This document shows positions 13,307-22,489 of a DNA stretch of 64,000 nt, in pieces. Source of the stretch: Aphelocoma coerulescens (taxonomy: Eukaryota > Chordata > Aves > Passeriformes > Corvidae); NCBI RefSeq assembly GCF_041296385.1, contig NW_027183574.1:157755-221754 (forward strand), read 5' to 3'. The translations under genes and the position numbers were made by a program. Position 1 is the first letter of the stretch. Each line of letters opens with the position of its first letter. The notes under the pieces were generated by a model. The model saw only the letters and a list, made by a program, of their open reading frames with translations. It had not been told where the DNA came from and did no database searches.

Positions 13307-14022
13307 TCTTTCTCAACTCCATAGAGCACATCCTTCTCTCAAGGTGGCAGAGTCCTTGGCGGAAGTGAAGCATCTGCAGCTGCAGTTCAGACTGAGAGAT
13401 GTGCCAGGACAGGAAACATTTGCTGACCTTCCCTGTTCCCTGTGCAACATGATTCTCGCATCCCAGTCACTTTCACACACCTTCGGTATCCCTGAGTCCA
13501 AGCAGCTAAAGCTCACAGAGACAGAAGTGTCAGGAAGGAAAACGTTGCAAAAGCACCCCCTTCTCTTATCAGCATATAAATTGTGCACAACAGGCTGCGG
13601 CACCGAACCTTCCTTCTCAGATAGACATGCCATCACACTTTTCACTCTTGCAGCTCGGTTGAAAAGCTCCAGCAGCTGCTCCCGCAATAGCAAAAGGTTC
13701 TAGAAGTGAAAGCCAGTTCGGGGCTGCACCTTCTCCTTGCCGCATGTAAGCCACACCAAACTCCCTGATGCACTCTGTCCTCCCCTTCTCAAAGGAGTAG
13801 ACGGTGGCATCAGGACACACCTGTGTCCCAGCAGCTGGGTGCCCAGCCGGGAGCAGGAGCAGGGCTGGGGCTGCTCCCAAAGTTGCCCCGCCCCAATGCC
13901 AGAGCCAGACATATGCTGAGGGGGGGCTGGATCAGGCTTTATTGTCCAGCTGCATGCCAGGAGTGAGCACAAAATCTACCTGCATTCTCTGCAGCATGCC
14001 ATCCTGGAGCAGAGCCATTCCC
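13307..14022. repeat. Truncated macrosatellite unit 7 (array end)
   Basis: The first ~716 bases of a unit. Homology ends where other units read GCCAAAGGAAGCC and this one reads CCCAAATGAGGC. This is the right edge of the array; the minisatellite part of the unit is absent. Confidence 0.9.
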
Positions 14023-14304
14023 AAATGAGGCTGCTGGGATGTGGGGGAATGCTGAGGGCAGGACAGGGGGCTGACAGTGCCCAGACTTTCTGGGGCTATT
14101 CCCAGGAGGCCCCAGGGCCTGAGGACAAGGTGTGTCCTCTAAGCCCTTGGTGGAAGATACGCTGCCATGACCCTGGGCACCAAGTCTTGGCTTCTCCTGG
14201 ACACTGCCAGCCCTGCCAGGGCCCTTGGCCATGTCCAGCACAGCTTGTCCTGCGCTGTCCCACCGCTGCTGCTGTGTCCCTGCAGGCTGCACACTCCCAT
14301 CTCA

Positions 14305-14465
14305 CTGCCCCACCACCAGCTCTGCCCTGCCACCTCCAGCCCTGGCCTGAGCTGTGCCCAGCCTCACCCTCTGTGCCTTGGGCACACACACATGCCCTGA
14401 GCTCATCCTCCCTCTGGGTGCTTCTGCCCCCACGCTGCCCTGGGAGGGACATTTCCTCCTCCTCA
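14305..14465 (+). repeat. Dispersed repeat segment, inverted partner at 30.44-30.60 kb
   Basis: About 150 bases around CATGCCCTGAGCTCATCCTC match the reverse complement of 30,440-30,600 closely. The match includes the stretch covering GTGCCCAGCCTCACCCTCTG and CTCTGGGTGCTTCTGCCCC. Both copies lie near the GTGACACTGTGG-type minisatellite. No coding content is recognised in the rest of 14,023-14,708. Confidence 0.7.
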
Positions 14466-14708
14466 TGCCCAGTGTCCCCCTGCCCAGCTGCTCTGTGGGG
14501 CAGTGCGTGTCTCTCCTGCTGTTCCCTGCCTCCCAGGAAAGCTGTACCATGTGGGGCACGGCCCTTCCAGCAGCCTCCCAGCCCCTCAGCCTTGTTGGAC
14601 CCTTTCCCCTGAGCAGACAGCAGCAGCATCTCCGTGCTCTGCCCAGCGTGCTCCTTTCGTCACCAAACTGCGGGAAAATAGAAACTGTCCTACACCATCT
14701 CTGAAGTG

Positions 14709-15110
14709 TTAGAGAATCAGGCCCTGTGGAACCAACGAGCCCTTGGGACACAGGAGGATCTCGTGTAACCAAGGGTCAGTTCTGACACTGTAGATCCAAG
14801 GAGATCCTTGTGACACTCTGGGGCCTTGTGGAACCCTTCTGCCCTGGTCTCTGCACCAAGGAGACCCTTGTGCCACTACGGGACCTTGTGCAGCCAAGGA
14901 GAGCATTGTGAGAGTGCGGGGCCATGGAACCAAGGGACCATTGTGACCTTGTGGGGCCTCATGGACTCAAGGGACCATTGCCACACTGTGGGGCCTCATG
15001 GAATGAAGGGTCCATTGTGACACTGCAGAACCAAGGACACCATGGTTACACTGTGGGGCCCATGGAACCAAGGCACCATTGGGACACCCCGTGGCCTCAT
15101 CCTCTTGAAT
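14709..15110 (+). repeat. Degenerate GTGACACTGTGGGGCC / TGGAACCAAGG minisatellite
   Basis: Around ten imperfect copies of a 35-45-base unit with the core TTGTGACACTGTGGGGCC followed by a CATGGAACCAAGGGACCA-type segment. The same family appears at 25,190-25,360 and 30,610-30,880 and, inverted, inside each 2.27-kb unit (for example 855-950). Confidence 0.8.
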
Positions 15111-16189
15111 TTCAACAGATCTGAGGGATGGCAGGACCTGCAGGCAGCACTGAAGGATTCTGGGAAGAACCCTTGATCCCTGCTCCAAAGGAAATCAGAG
15201 AAAGACCCCTGGTAAGATAAAGGCACCTTTTCCTTTCCCAGTGTAAACTGTTGACCTGCCTGTAAGGTGCAGCAAAAGCTTTGCAGGGTTTGGTTCAAGG
15301 TACCCAAGGTTGGAACAGGGAAGTGTTCAAGTCCCTTCTAAGAGAAGGGTTGGAATCTTTGTGCTATGGCTGCCTGGGATCCATGGAACAAGTGTGTTCT
15401 GGCAGACTCTGGGACCTCGAGAGCAATCCCATCCAGGAGCCAGCACTGGACCTGCACCCTGGTGGGAGCAGCATGGTACGGATGGAAAACGGGCAGCTGG
15501 GTGTGCAGTGGGAACCTCAACCCAGGTCATAGAAGCCCAGGCTTTAGCTTTGAACACATCAGCACAAAAAGCAGAATGAATGACCTTTCCTAGAAATCAC
15601 TGAAGGAAAAAAGGTGAACATATGGACTGATTTGAACTCTGGGTTTGGAATAATAGACGCCCAGGGAGCCACATGGAAGGAAAGGGCACAGAGGTCTCCA
15701 GTGAGTACAAAAAGAAATCAGTCACCTACTGCAGAGTGTGCCAAAACCAAAAGAAGTGGCCCTGATGCCCTTGTAAAGCCCATGGGTTTGGAGACTCCCC
15801 AGTTAATCCAGGGACTCCATTGGCTGACCAAACAGCTCAAGAGGGTGCTGAAAAAGCTCTCCTTGCACTAATACCTAGCAAAAACTTGAATGTTCTGCAA
15901 CAAAAGCCAGATTCCAGTGATCAGGACAGGCAGTCAGCCCCATCAGCAGCAGCTACGGAAAATCCCAGCAGGTGATTGGTAACCCCGTGTGGGCAGGTAA
16001 TTGGAGCTCCACAATTAATGTATAATGGAACTAAAACATCAGGAAACACATTAGGAAATGGAGAATATGGTGGCCAGTTTACAAAGGCATCTAGTAAGCA
16101 CAAAAATGGCAAAAAATAATAGATCAGTTGTTGAGAAAGATGGGATTGGTTTTGAAGGAAGAAGGCTGCCTCCAGGGCTCGTTACATGG

Positions 16190-16608
16190 GAATCACCAGG
16201 TGATTTTGGCCAACTGATTTTGCAGAACTGCCCAGACAGAAGGGGGACTGGCACATTTTGGTATTGGTGGATCCTTTTTCTGGATGGCCAGAAGCTTTCC
16301 CATGTGGCACCAACAAGACAAGGGAAGTCTCAGAAGTTTTGCTGCAATGAATATTTAATAGCACTGGGACTAACTCTTGTAAGCCTTAAAAGGTGCATGG
16401 TTCTCAACAGATCATTGGGGCTGGACTCGCCTGTACATCCTTTCCAACCAGGAGATGCGGTGTACATCAGAACCTGGAATTTTGGAACAATCCAGCCAAA
16501 GTGGAAGGGACCATCTCAAGTCCTCCTGGTAACCTACCCTGCACTCAAGGTAGAAGGAATCAAACTCAGGGTTCATCACATGCGGGTAAAACCAGCAAGC
16601 ACACATTA
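16190..16608 (+). pseudogene. Endogenous retroviral integrase remnant (pol 3' end)
   Basis: One frame from about 16,207 reads WPTDFAELPRQKG and then VDPFSGWPEAFP, the start of a retroviral integrase catalytic core. The first catalytic Asp would be codon 16,216-16,218. This frame stops at 16,348 (TGA). The sequence then jumps, in another frame, to HPFQPGDAVYI and KWKGPSQVLLVT (about 16,438-16,540), which fits the C-terminal GPY/F domain. The second catalytic Asp and the Glu are missing, so roughly the middle of the catalytic core has been lost. It ends near 16,608. It is clearly non-functional. Confidence 0.75.
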
Positions 16609-16721
16609 AGCACAGCAGAAACAAGACTGTCTGACACCATGGAGTTTGGGGTTTTACATCAATCCTATTGTTTTAGGTATTGAATAGGATTTTCTAAGGG
16701 GATACTCTTTATTGGATCTAG

Positions 16722-18130
16722 ATGATCAATTATTGTGTAACTATAATAAAAATAGAAACGATGTTCCTGACTTCTGGGAAGGGAAATGCGGTTTTCAAAG
16801 TCAGTGCAAGATGTTGGCAGATGACAGAATGTGACCCCTGTAACAGCTTGTTTGCCAACACCAACCTGTGCAGAAAATCCAGTTCCGTGGGGAGCTTCAG
16901 TCAGCAATTTGACAAAAATCTGGGAACACTTGTGGAAGGAAATAGCACCCAGGGCACCTGGACAGGGATGGAAGGAGAATATTCCTTACCATGGACACAT
17001 AAGAACGATACTGCTGAGAATTGTAACATTTCCAAACTGGATCTGGAAATTACCTCAGGAAATATTGATCAGCTGACAGATTGCACTGATAGCCCCTGGA
17101 GCTGCCAAATTCCAGCAGTATGGAATCACCCTCAGACAGGACAATGGGAATGTTTCCAGCCAGTTCAGGGGTGTCTGGGCTGGGAAGGGAGCCCAGGCCT
17201 TCCACGGGACCCCTTACAGGTGGGTATAAAATATCCTGATTTAACAAGGTCAAGGCCAAAGGATCCCAGGACAAAGGAAAAGTGGGATTGCCCTGGGACA
17301 GACACTTGAGCTGTTTGGAATCCTGAGGTGCAGCAGCTCCTGGCTGTGGCCCAGGCTCTGAGGCTAGGCTGTGTTTGTAGAAATGATTCTGCCTTTCTCA
17401 GTGACACCTGGGCTCAGCCAACAAACAGCAAGCCTTGGAGAGGCACAGAGTGTCAGCAGGATGCGGTCAGATCCTTAGGAGCCCCAGGATGGGTGGGAAG
17501 TGATGGAATTTGGAGCACACGTTTGGCCCTGGGAGAATCAGGAGCACCATGGACACTGGGGGTATTAACGTTCCGTCCCTCGTGCAAGGAGTCACCACCG
17601 GGAACCCAACTGTGGGGAAAGGTTAAAGGGGATGGAACTTGGAAACATCCCAGTGCGGGAACTACAGCGGGATGGATTTTAGAATTCATCTCTGCTCCGC
17701 AAAGATCTGCCTTTAGGAACAGAGCAGCCACACACCATTGGGCTCTGCAGATGGAAACCTGAGTGAATGCAGCTCCTTTGGGGCTTGCTGAAATAAAGGA
17801 ACAATTGCCAGCCACAGCTAAAATGACTTTACAGAGCAGATTGGCTTTAGCCCTATTGCTGTTACATGGACAGGGAGTATGTGGATTCTTGAACTGAAAC
17901 AGCAACACTTGTTGTGTGCACATTCCAAATGTGATGCTGGATTGGATGATCGGGTAGAGAGGATAAAATCAGTTGCTGCATCCAGCAGGGAATTAAGGGG
18001 AGGATTAGACAGTAACTGGATAAAATATTTCAAGGACTTGGATTTTCTCTGACTGATGGTTGGCCTGACTTTTGCAAAGTCTAACTGGGATCCCAGCAAT
18101 ACTTGTGCTTGTGACACTTGCTTTGAGCTG
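16722..18130 (+). pseudogene. Endogenous retroviral envelope remnant
   Basis: Downstream of the integrase remnant, where env is expected, is an open stretch (16,722-17,309) with several Cys and NxS/T sites, like a decayed surface subunit. A second stretch follows at 17,328-17,762. From about 17,765 a frame reads NAAPLGLAEIKEQL and then a segment ending GQGVCGFLN, a TAG/TGA-type interruption, and SNTCC. This resembles the heptad region and cysteine cluster of a transmembrane subunit. The region is broken by stops and shifts. Assignment rests on position and the cysteine cluster; the surface part is inferred only. Confidence 0.5.
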
Positions 18131-18249
18131 TGTAAAGAACATGGTTGTGAAAGCAGCTGAGGAACTCGTGGGATGTGAGTAAAGGAGCAGAGTGAGGCTT
18201 ACGAAGGCTTGAAGGGAAGAGAAGCTTCCCAACCCTCCAAGGGGGGAAA

Positions 18250-18725
18250 TTTACCAGATGAAAAACCGTTTGCACCTGGTGGGTTCATACAATGCTTCTT
18301 CTCCAAAAGCCACTGGCCATGGAACCGCACAAGGCTGATTCTGTAGGCAGCAACCAGCCCAGGTGTGCCAACTTTCACCAGTTCACTGGGCAGTCAGGGC
18401 TGGCTTTGGGGTCACCGACCACCAGGGACCCCCAAAGAGAGCCCCAGGGCAGAAGAACGGATGTGCAAAGGGGTGGGGGAAATATGCAATGATTTTGGGG
18501 AAATGATTGTCGTGTGTGTGTTTATTGTGGGACAGTCTGGGAATGAGTCTGTGAAACACAGTCTGCAAACAGGAACATTCCTGACCTCGGCACACATGAC
18601 TTTGGGAGGGGCTCTCCCCTCGTGCATCCGGCCCAATAAAGAATGCTGCTGCTTCGTGCTGCGCTGATGCTGAGGAGGTTTTGTTTCCCTGAAGTTTTGG
18701 TAACACCTCTGTGCCTGTGTCACAG
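18250..18725 (+). mobile_element. 3' LTR of the endogenous retrovirus
   Basis: Begins after the purine tract at about 18,239-18,250 and includes AATAAA at 18,635-18,640 followed by a GCTGCTGCTTCGTGCTGCG segment typical of an R/U5 boundary. The right end is placed where the TGACATCACAG minisatellite begins. A clear terminal TG/CA pair and target-site duplication were not identified. Confidence 0.5.
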
Positions 18726-19270
18726 AGCCACAGAGCAGCTGTGATGTCAGAAAGGGGCTGTGTGACATCACAGGGTGGCTGTATGACATCATAGAGTCTA
18801 CGGCGACATCATGGAGCAGCTCTGTGACATCAGAGAGTGGTGCTGTGACATCATAGAGTTGGCTGTGACATCACAGATTGGGCTCTGACATCACAGGGCA
18901 GACTATGACATCACAGAGATGGCTGTGACATCACAGGGTGCTGGTGTGACATCACAGTGCAGAGTTGTGACATCACAGATAGGACTGTGACATCACAGGG
19001 TGCTTGTGTGACATCACAGAGTGGTTGTGTGACATCACAGGGGAGCTGTATGACATCATAGAGTCTGCTGTGACATCACAGAGCTATCACAGTGATATCA
19101 CAGAGAGGACTGTGACATCACAGATGGGTGGCATGACATCACAGAGTGTCTATGACATCACAGGGTGTCTATGACATCACAGGGTGGCTATGTGACATCA
19201 CAGAATGAGTTTTGACATCCCAGGTTGGCTGTGGGACATCCCAGGGTGGCTGTGTGACATCCCAGGGGGT
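18715..19270 (+). repeat. TGTGACATCACAG minisatellite, about 25 copies
   Basis: Irregular repeats of 18-24 bases, each with the core TGACATCACAG (variants TGACATCATAG and, at the right end, GACATCCCAG). The 8-base core TGACATCA is one base away from the cAMP-response element TGACGTCA. It abuts the retroviral LTR on its left and a looser CCATGG-containing repeat on its right. Confidence 0.9.
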
Positions 19271-19274
19271 TGGA

Positions 19275-19700
19275 TGCCATGGCAACCCTCATCAGTTCCA
19301 GTTCCCTTGGAAACCCCCCCAGGACCCATTGCTGCACTCAGGGTCCGTGGCCACTTGCCCGCAGACCTGTGGCTGCCCTCGGCTGCCATGGCAGCCCTCA
19401 GGACAGAGCGGTGCCGGGGCTGGTGCCAGCTACAATTGCACTGACACTCGCTGATGCCACGGCAGCGGCCACAGGGACCCGTTCCTCACTTTGGTGCCAT
19501 GGACACCAACGCTTGGCCCCGCTGCCATGGGGATTGGCACGGTCACCTGCACTCAGGGCCCGTGGCTGGGCACTGCTGCCATGGACACGGGCACTGAGCC
19601 CTGGGCCACAGTCGGCTGCCATGGCCACCAGCCCAAGGTCCCGTGGCCAGGGCCGGGGCCAAGGAAAGGAACCCGTGGAGCCGTGGTGATGGTGGATGGC
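19275..19700. repeat. Loose CTGCCATGG-containing repeat
   Basis: At least six occurrences of GCTGCCATGG or close variants, spaced by roughly 50-90 bases and separated by GC-rich sequence containing GGCCAC or GGCACTG. No protein homology is seen. It reads as an old minisatellite. Confidence 0.5.
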
Positions 19701-19889
19701 CATGGGGTGCTGCTGTGGGCTGGGGCAGAGGGAATTTCCTTGCCAGGCCTTTCTCTGGGGCTGTGTTTGGCTCTGTGCTGAGCACAGCGTTGCTCACACG
19801 GAGATGGTTTTGTTCTTGCTGAGCTTGCACAGAGCCAAGGCCTTTCCTGCCCCTCGTCCGGCCACGCTGGGGAGGGGCTGGGGGTGAGG

Positions 19890-20095
19890 GGGAGCTTGGC
19901 AGGGGTCACAGCCAGGACAGGTGACCCCAACTGACCCCAGGGATATCCCAGACCACAGGACATCATGGCCAGTGTATAAAGTGGGGGGAACAAGGAGGAA
20001 GGGGGGGACATTTGGAGTGAGGGTTTTTGTCTTCCCAGGTAACACTCAGGCAGGATGGGGCCCTGTTTTGCTGGTGGGCAGGGTCAGCACCAAAG
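19890..20095 (+). mobile_element. LTR promoter fragment (TATAAA at 19,975-19,980)
   Basis: The segment GGTCACAGCCAGGACAGG...GTGTATAAAGTGGGG...AAGGAGGAAGGGGGG has the U3-TATA-R arrangement of a common bird ERV LTR. A related fragment with the same order (CAGCCAGACCAG, TGTATAAAG, GGAGGAAGGGCACC) is at 40,290-40,500. Neither is a complete LTR. The family name is not assigned. Confidence 0.5.
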
Positions 20096-20886
20096 ACACA
20101 GACCCTACTGAAGGGATTGTGCAATTTATAAAATGCAAATCTGCAAAGAATTACAAAAGCATAAGCTCAGCAAAGCACATAATCATTAGCAAAGAATCAC
20201 AGCAGGAACAGCTCAGCAATGCCCCCAGTCATCAGTGCCAAAGATTGCCTGCAGTGATTAACCAAGATCCAGCCCCAGTGACCCTCAGACTTTACCATCA
20301 CCCAGAGCCACCCATCAGCTGGGGGAAGCTGTCCCAGCCAAGGACTGGAGAGCCACTCCCGGACACTGGGAATTCCTGCAGCTGCCTCCAGCCACAGCTG
20401 AGGCTCCAACCCCGCTGGGAGAGGGCCCAGCTTTGACAGTGCTGGAGAAACAAACTGACAGCACTTCTAGTGCAGGAACATCTGCTTTCATCCTCCTCTT
20501 GGCTTCCTCCTAAGCCTGGCCAGGGCTCAAGGAGGAGCCAAGGGAGCTGACTTTGACCATACAGCCCCAAACAAGGCCAGATGTTGGATTTCACGGCCTT
20601 GTCCCAGCCGCCCGCAGTGCCCAGGCCGTGCTGGCTGTGCTCAGAGCAGGGCCCAAAGCTGCCCAGCATTGCTGCCTTTGGGAGCAGAGCAGGAGGGCAG
20701 GACATGTGCCCAGCCTGCAGCCAGCCATGGCACAGCCACCTCCTCAGCAGCTGCCCAGAGCCCAAAAGCAGTTTGGCAGCCACTGAAGAATTCCCTGCAG
20801 CCGCCCCAGCAAAGGGGGAACCTTTGGTGCCCGGCCAGGCCGTGCCATGCCCAGCTCTGGGAGCATCCCCCTGGCTCTGGACTCAC

Positions 20887-21075
20887 CTGCACACTGGCCG
20901 TGGAGCGTGTCTTTGGAGAAGGTGCCAGAATCAAAGTCCATCATCTTCAGCTGCCACTGGCCAGCTCCAGGAAGAGGTTGTCGGCCTTGAGCTCGTCCTT
21001 GGTGGCTCCAGCAGCAGCAGCCCCACCTGGTACAGCTTCTCCAGGGGCTCCTTCTCCTTCCCTGGGGCCACACCA
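20887..21075 (-). pseudogene. Decayed PIM-like exon 3 with intact splice donor
   Basis: The minus strand reads QLKMMDFDSGTFSKDT and then GQCAG followed by a GTGAGT donor at 20,886-20,881. This aligns with the activation-segment end of exon 3 in the intact gene ([12 protein letters not shown]...SFAG). DFG has become DFD and upstream frames are shifted, so no active kinase is possible. Confidence 0.7.
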
Positions 21076-21343
21076 GGCTCTCAGGGTTCTGCCCAGGGCC
21101 CCAGCCATCAATGAACCAGACAAACAAAACCAGGGGGGATGGTGGCCACCAGTGCTTGCCAGAGCAGGCCTCCAGCTCAGCTGCAGCCCAAGAGCTGCGT
21201 GTTCCCTTCTGATGCTCCCTGCTCAGAGCTACAGACAGGACAAAATAGTCTGCTTTGCTTTGCCACTGATTGCCAAGAGCTGTGTGGGGCTGTTACCTGC
21301 CAGGCCCCTGGATCACACTGTGCCCGTGGGTCCCTGCCATCCT

Positions 21344-21450
21344 CTAGGGCACATGAACACCCTGCAGCCAAGGAGCACTGAAGAGCTCTTCCAAGGACGG
21401 CCTGTCCAAGGGCTGCATGGACAAGCACCTCTTAAGAACATCCTGGCACT
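21344..21450 (-). pseudogene. Orphan terminal exon of a PIM-like kinase
   Basis: A 107-base exon with a CAG acceptor, the same length as exon 5 of the intact gene at 36,937-37,043. It reads ECQDVLKRCLSMQPLDRPSL, then a segment ending PWLQGVHVP and a TAG stop (21,344-21,346). This corresponds to kinase subdomain XI with its conserved Arg. It is open throughout although its upstream exons are missing. Confidence 0.8.
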
Positions 21451-21970
21451 CTGGGCACAGAAACCAGAAACCACCAGGCAGCTGCAGAAGGATCCCGCCC
21501 GCTTTGGCCCCCGTTCCCGTGCCCAGGCCATGCTGGCTGTGCCCAGAGCTGGGCCTAAACTTGCCCATGGATTCTGTGCTTTGGAGGGCAGCAGGAGAGC
21601 AGGACATGTGCCACCTGCTCAGAGCTGACAGAGCGGGATGCTCCTGAGCCCGCTGCTGGCTCCCAGCACTGCTATTCCCCCCGTGCCACAGAGATGAGGG
21701 ATCCACACAAAAGCAACCAGACCAGGAGCCGACACTTTCATTGCCTGCCAGAAATGGGTCTCATTTTGCTCTGCATTCCTTTCCTAGCAGGTCTTATCTA
21801 TTAAAAACAAGAGAAAAAAGAAAAGAACCAGAAAAAGTATGAGAGATAAAAACAAAACCCAAATGTGGAAAGAAAAGTCTTCTGCAACTTTGGATTCAGA
21901 GGGAATTGATATTTTTTAAAAGAGAACTCAGTTATTTATCTTTTTTTTGTTTCATTCAGTACTTGCATTG

Positions 21971-22072
21971 TTTTCCTTCCTTCCTTCCTTCCTTCCTTCC
22001 TTCCTTCCTTCCTTCCCTCCTTCCTTCCTTCCTTCCTTCCTTCCTTCCTTCCTTCCTTCCTTCCTTCCTTCC
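21971..22072. repeat. (TTCC)n microsatellite
   Basis: About 25 tetranucleotide copies with one CCCT interruption. It is preceded by AT-rich sequence (21,780-21,960) in which nothing else is recognised. Confidence 0.95.
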
Positions 22073-22383
22073 GTCCCTCACAAGCCACTTCTCACCCCAT
22101 TGAAGGGGTGCAAAGCAGCAGGATCCCCTCCCAATTAGGGTCCTCTCACCCTCCCAAAATGTGGGGATTTCACCTCAGCCCCCCAAATTGCGGGGGGTTT
22201 ATGGCACTTTCCCCAAATTCACTGCAACCTCCCAGAAGCCACTTAGAGGCCCTAAAATTGTCAAAAAGCAGCAGGTGCCTCCCCAAAAGCAGCTCCTGGT
22301 TTTCCTCCCTGGAGTGCCCCACTCCAAGTGTTCAAACCACCCCATCAATCCCAAACTTCATCCCACCCCCATGATGCAACCCC

Positions 22384-22489
22384 CATCCCATCCCATCCCA
22401 TCCCATCCCATCCCATCCCATCCCATCCCATCCCATCCCATCCCATCCCATCCCATCCCATCCCATCCCATCCCATCCCATCCCATCCC
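22384..22489. repeat. (ATCCC)n pentanucleotide array
   Basis: About 21 perfect tandem copies over 106 bases, flanked by C-rich sequence with frequent CCCCAAA and CCCAAAAT words. It is not telomeric TTAGGG. Confidence 0.95.

Larger units (their letters stand above)
1..14022. repeat. Tandem array of a ~2.27-kb repeat, six full units plus one truncated
   Basis: The motif TCTTTCTCAACTCCATAGAG recurs at 1, 2269, 4460, 6728, 8771, 11039 and 13307, giving unit lengths of 2268, 2191, 2268, 2043, 2268 and 2268 bases and a 716-base partial seventh unit. The seventh stops matching at about 14,022, just after the phrase GAGCAGAGCCATT. Apart from the copy number of an internal 75-bp minisatellite and a 2-base deletion in unit 2, units differ only by scattered single bases. 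The unit holds a part rich in GTGTCAC motifs, a TATAAA-like word (about 268 in unit 1) and a minus-strand AATAAA (632-637 in unit 1). I recognise no protein family in any frame. Open frames exist on both strands mainly because the 75-bp repeat is a multiple of three. It is most likely a macrosatellite; a non-coding transcript is possible but unsupported. Confidence 0.95.
15110..18725 (+). mobile_element. Decayed class I (gammaretrovirus-like) endogenous retrovirus
   Basis: The order seen is gag-like debris, an integrase remnant, envelope-like debris and a 3' LTR, all on the plus strand. A CxxC-type remnant near 15,727 may be a nucleocapsid zinc knuckle but is interrupted by a stop. Protease and reverse transcriptase are not recognisable, so the 5' half is deleted or too decayed. 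The integrase shows a first-aspartate region and a GPY/F-type C-terminal domain, typical of gammaretrovirus-like elements. A purine-rich tract (AAGGGGGGAAA, near 18,239) precedes the 3' LTR. All frames carry stops and frameshifts, so the element cannot move by itself. The 5' boundary is uncertain. Confidence 0.7.
20585..21705 (-). pseudogene. PIM-like kinase relic block (minus strand)
   Basis: Read on the minus strand, this block matches plus-strand 36.68-38.43 kb in order. It starts in intron-4-like sequence beginning at a GTGGATCC donor (about 21,700). Then come a terminal exon (21,450-21,344), a decayed exon 3 (about 21,075-20,887), and a second intron-4-like segment (20,785-20,585). It is therefore an older inverted copy of the tail of one PIM gene followed by part of a second. 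Exons 1, 2 and 4 are absent. It is more diverged from block A than block B is. Confidence 0.75.

Noticed and set aside
18715..19270. Regularly spaced short repeats that could suggest a CRISPR array
   Set aside because: The spacing is irregular, the spacers are not unique, no cas genes are present and the context is a vertebrate nuclear genome. It is a minisatellite.
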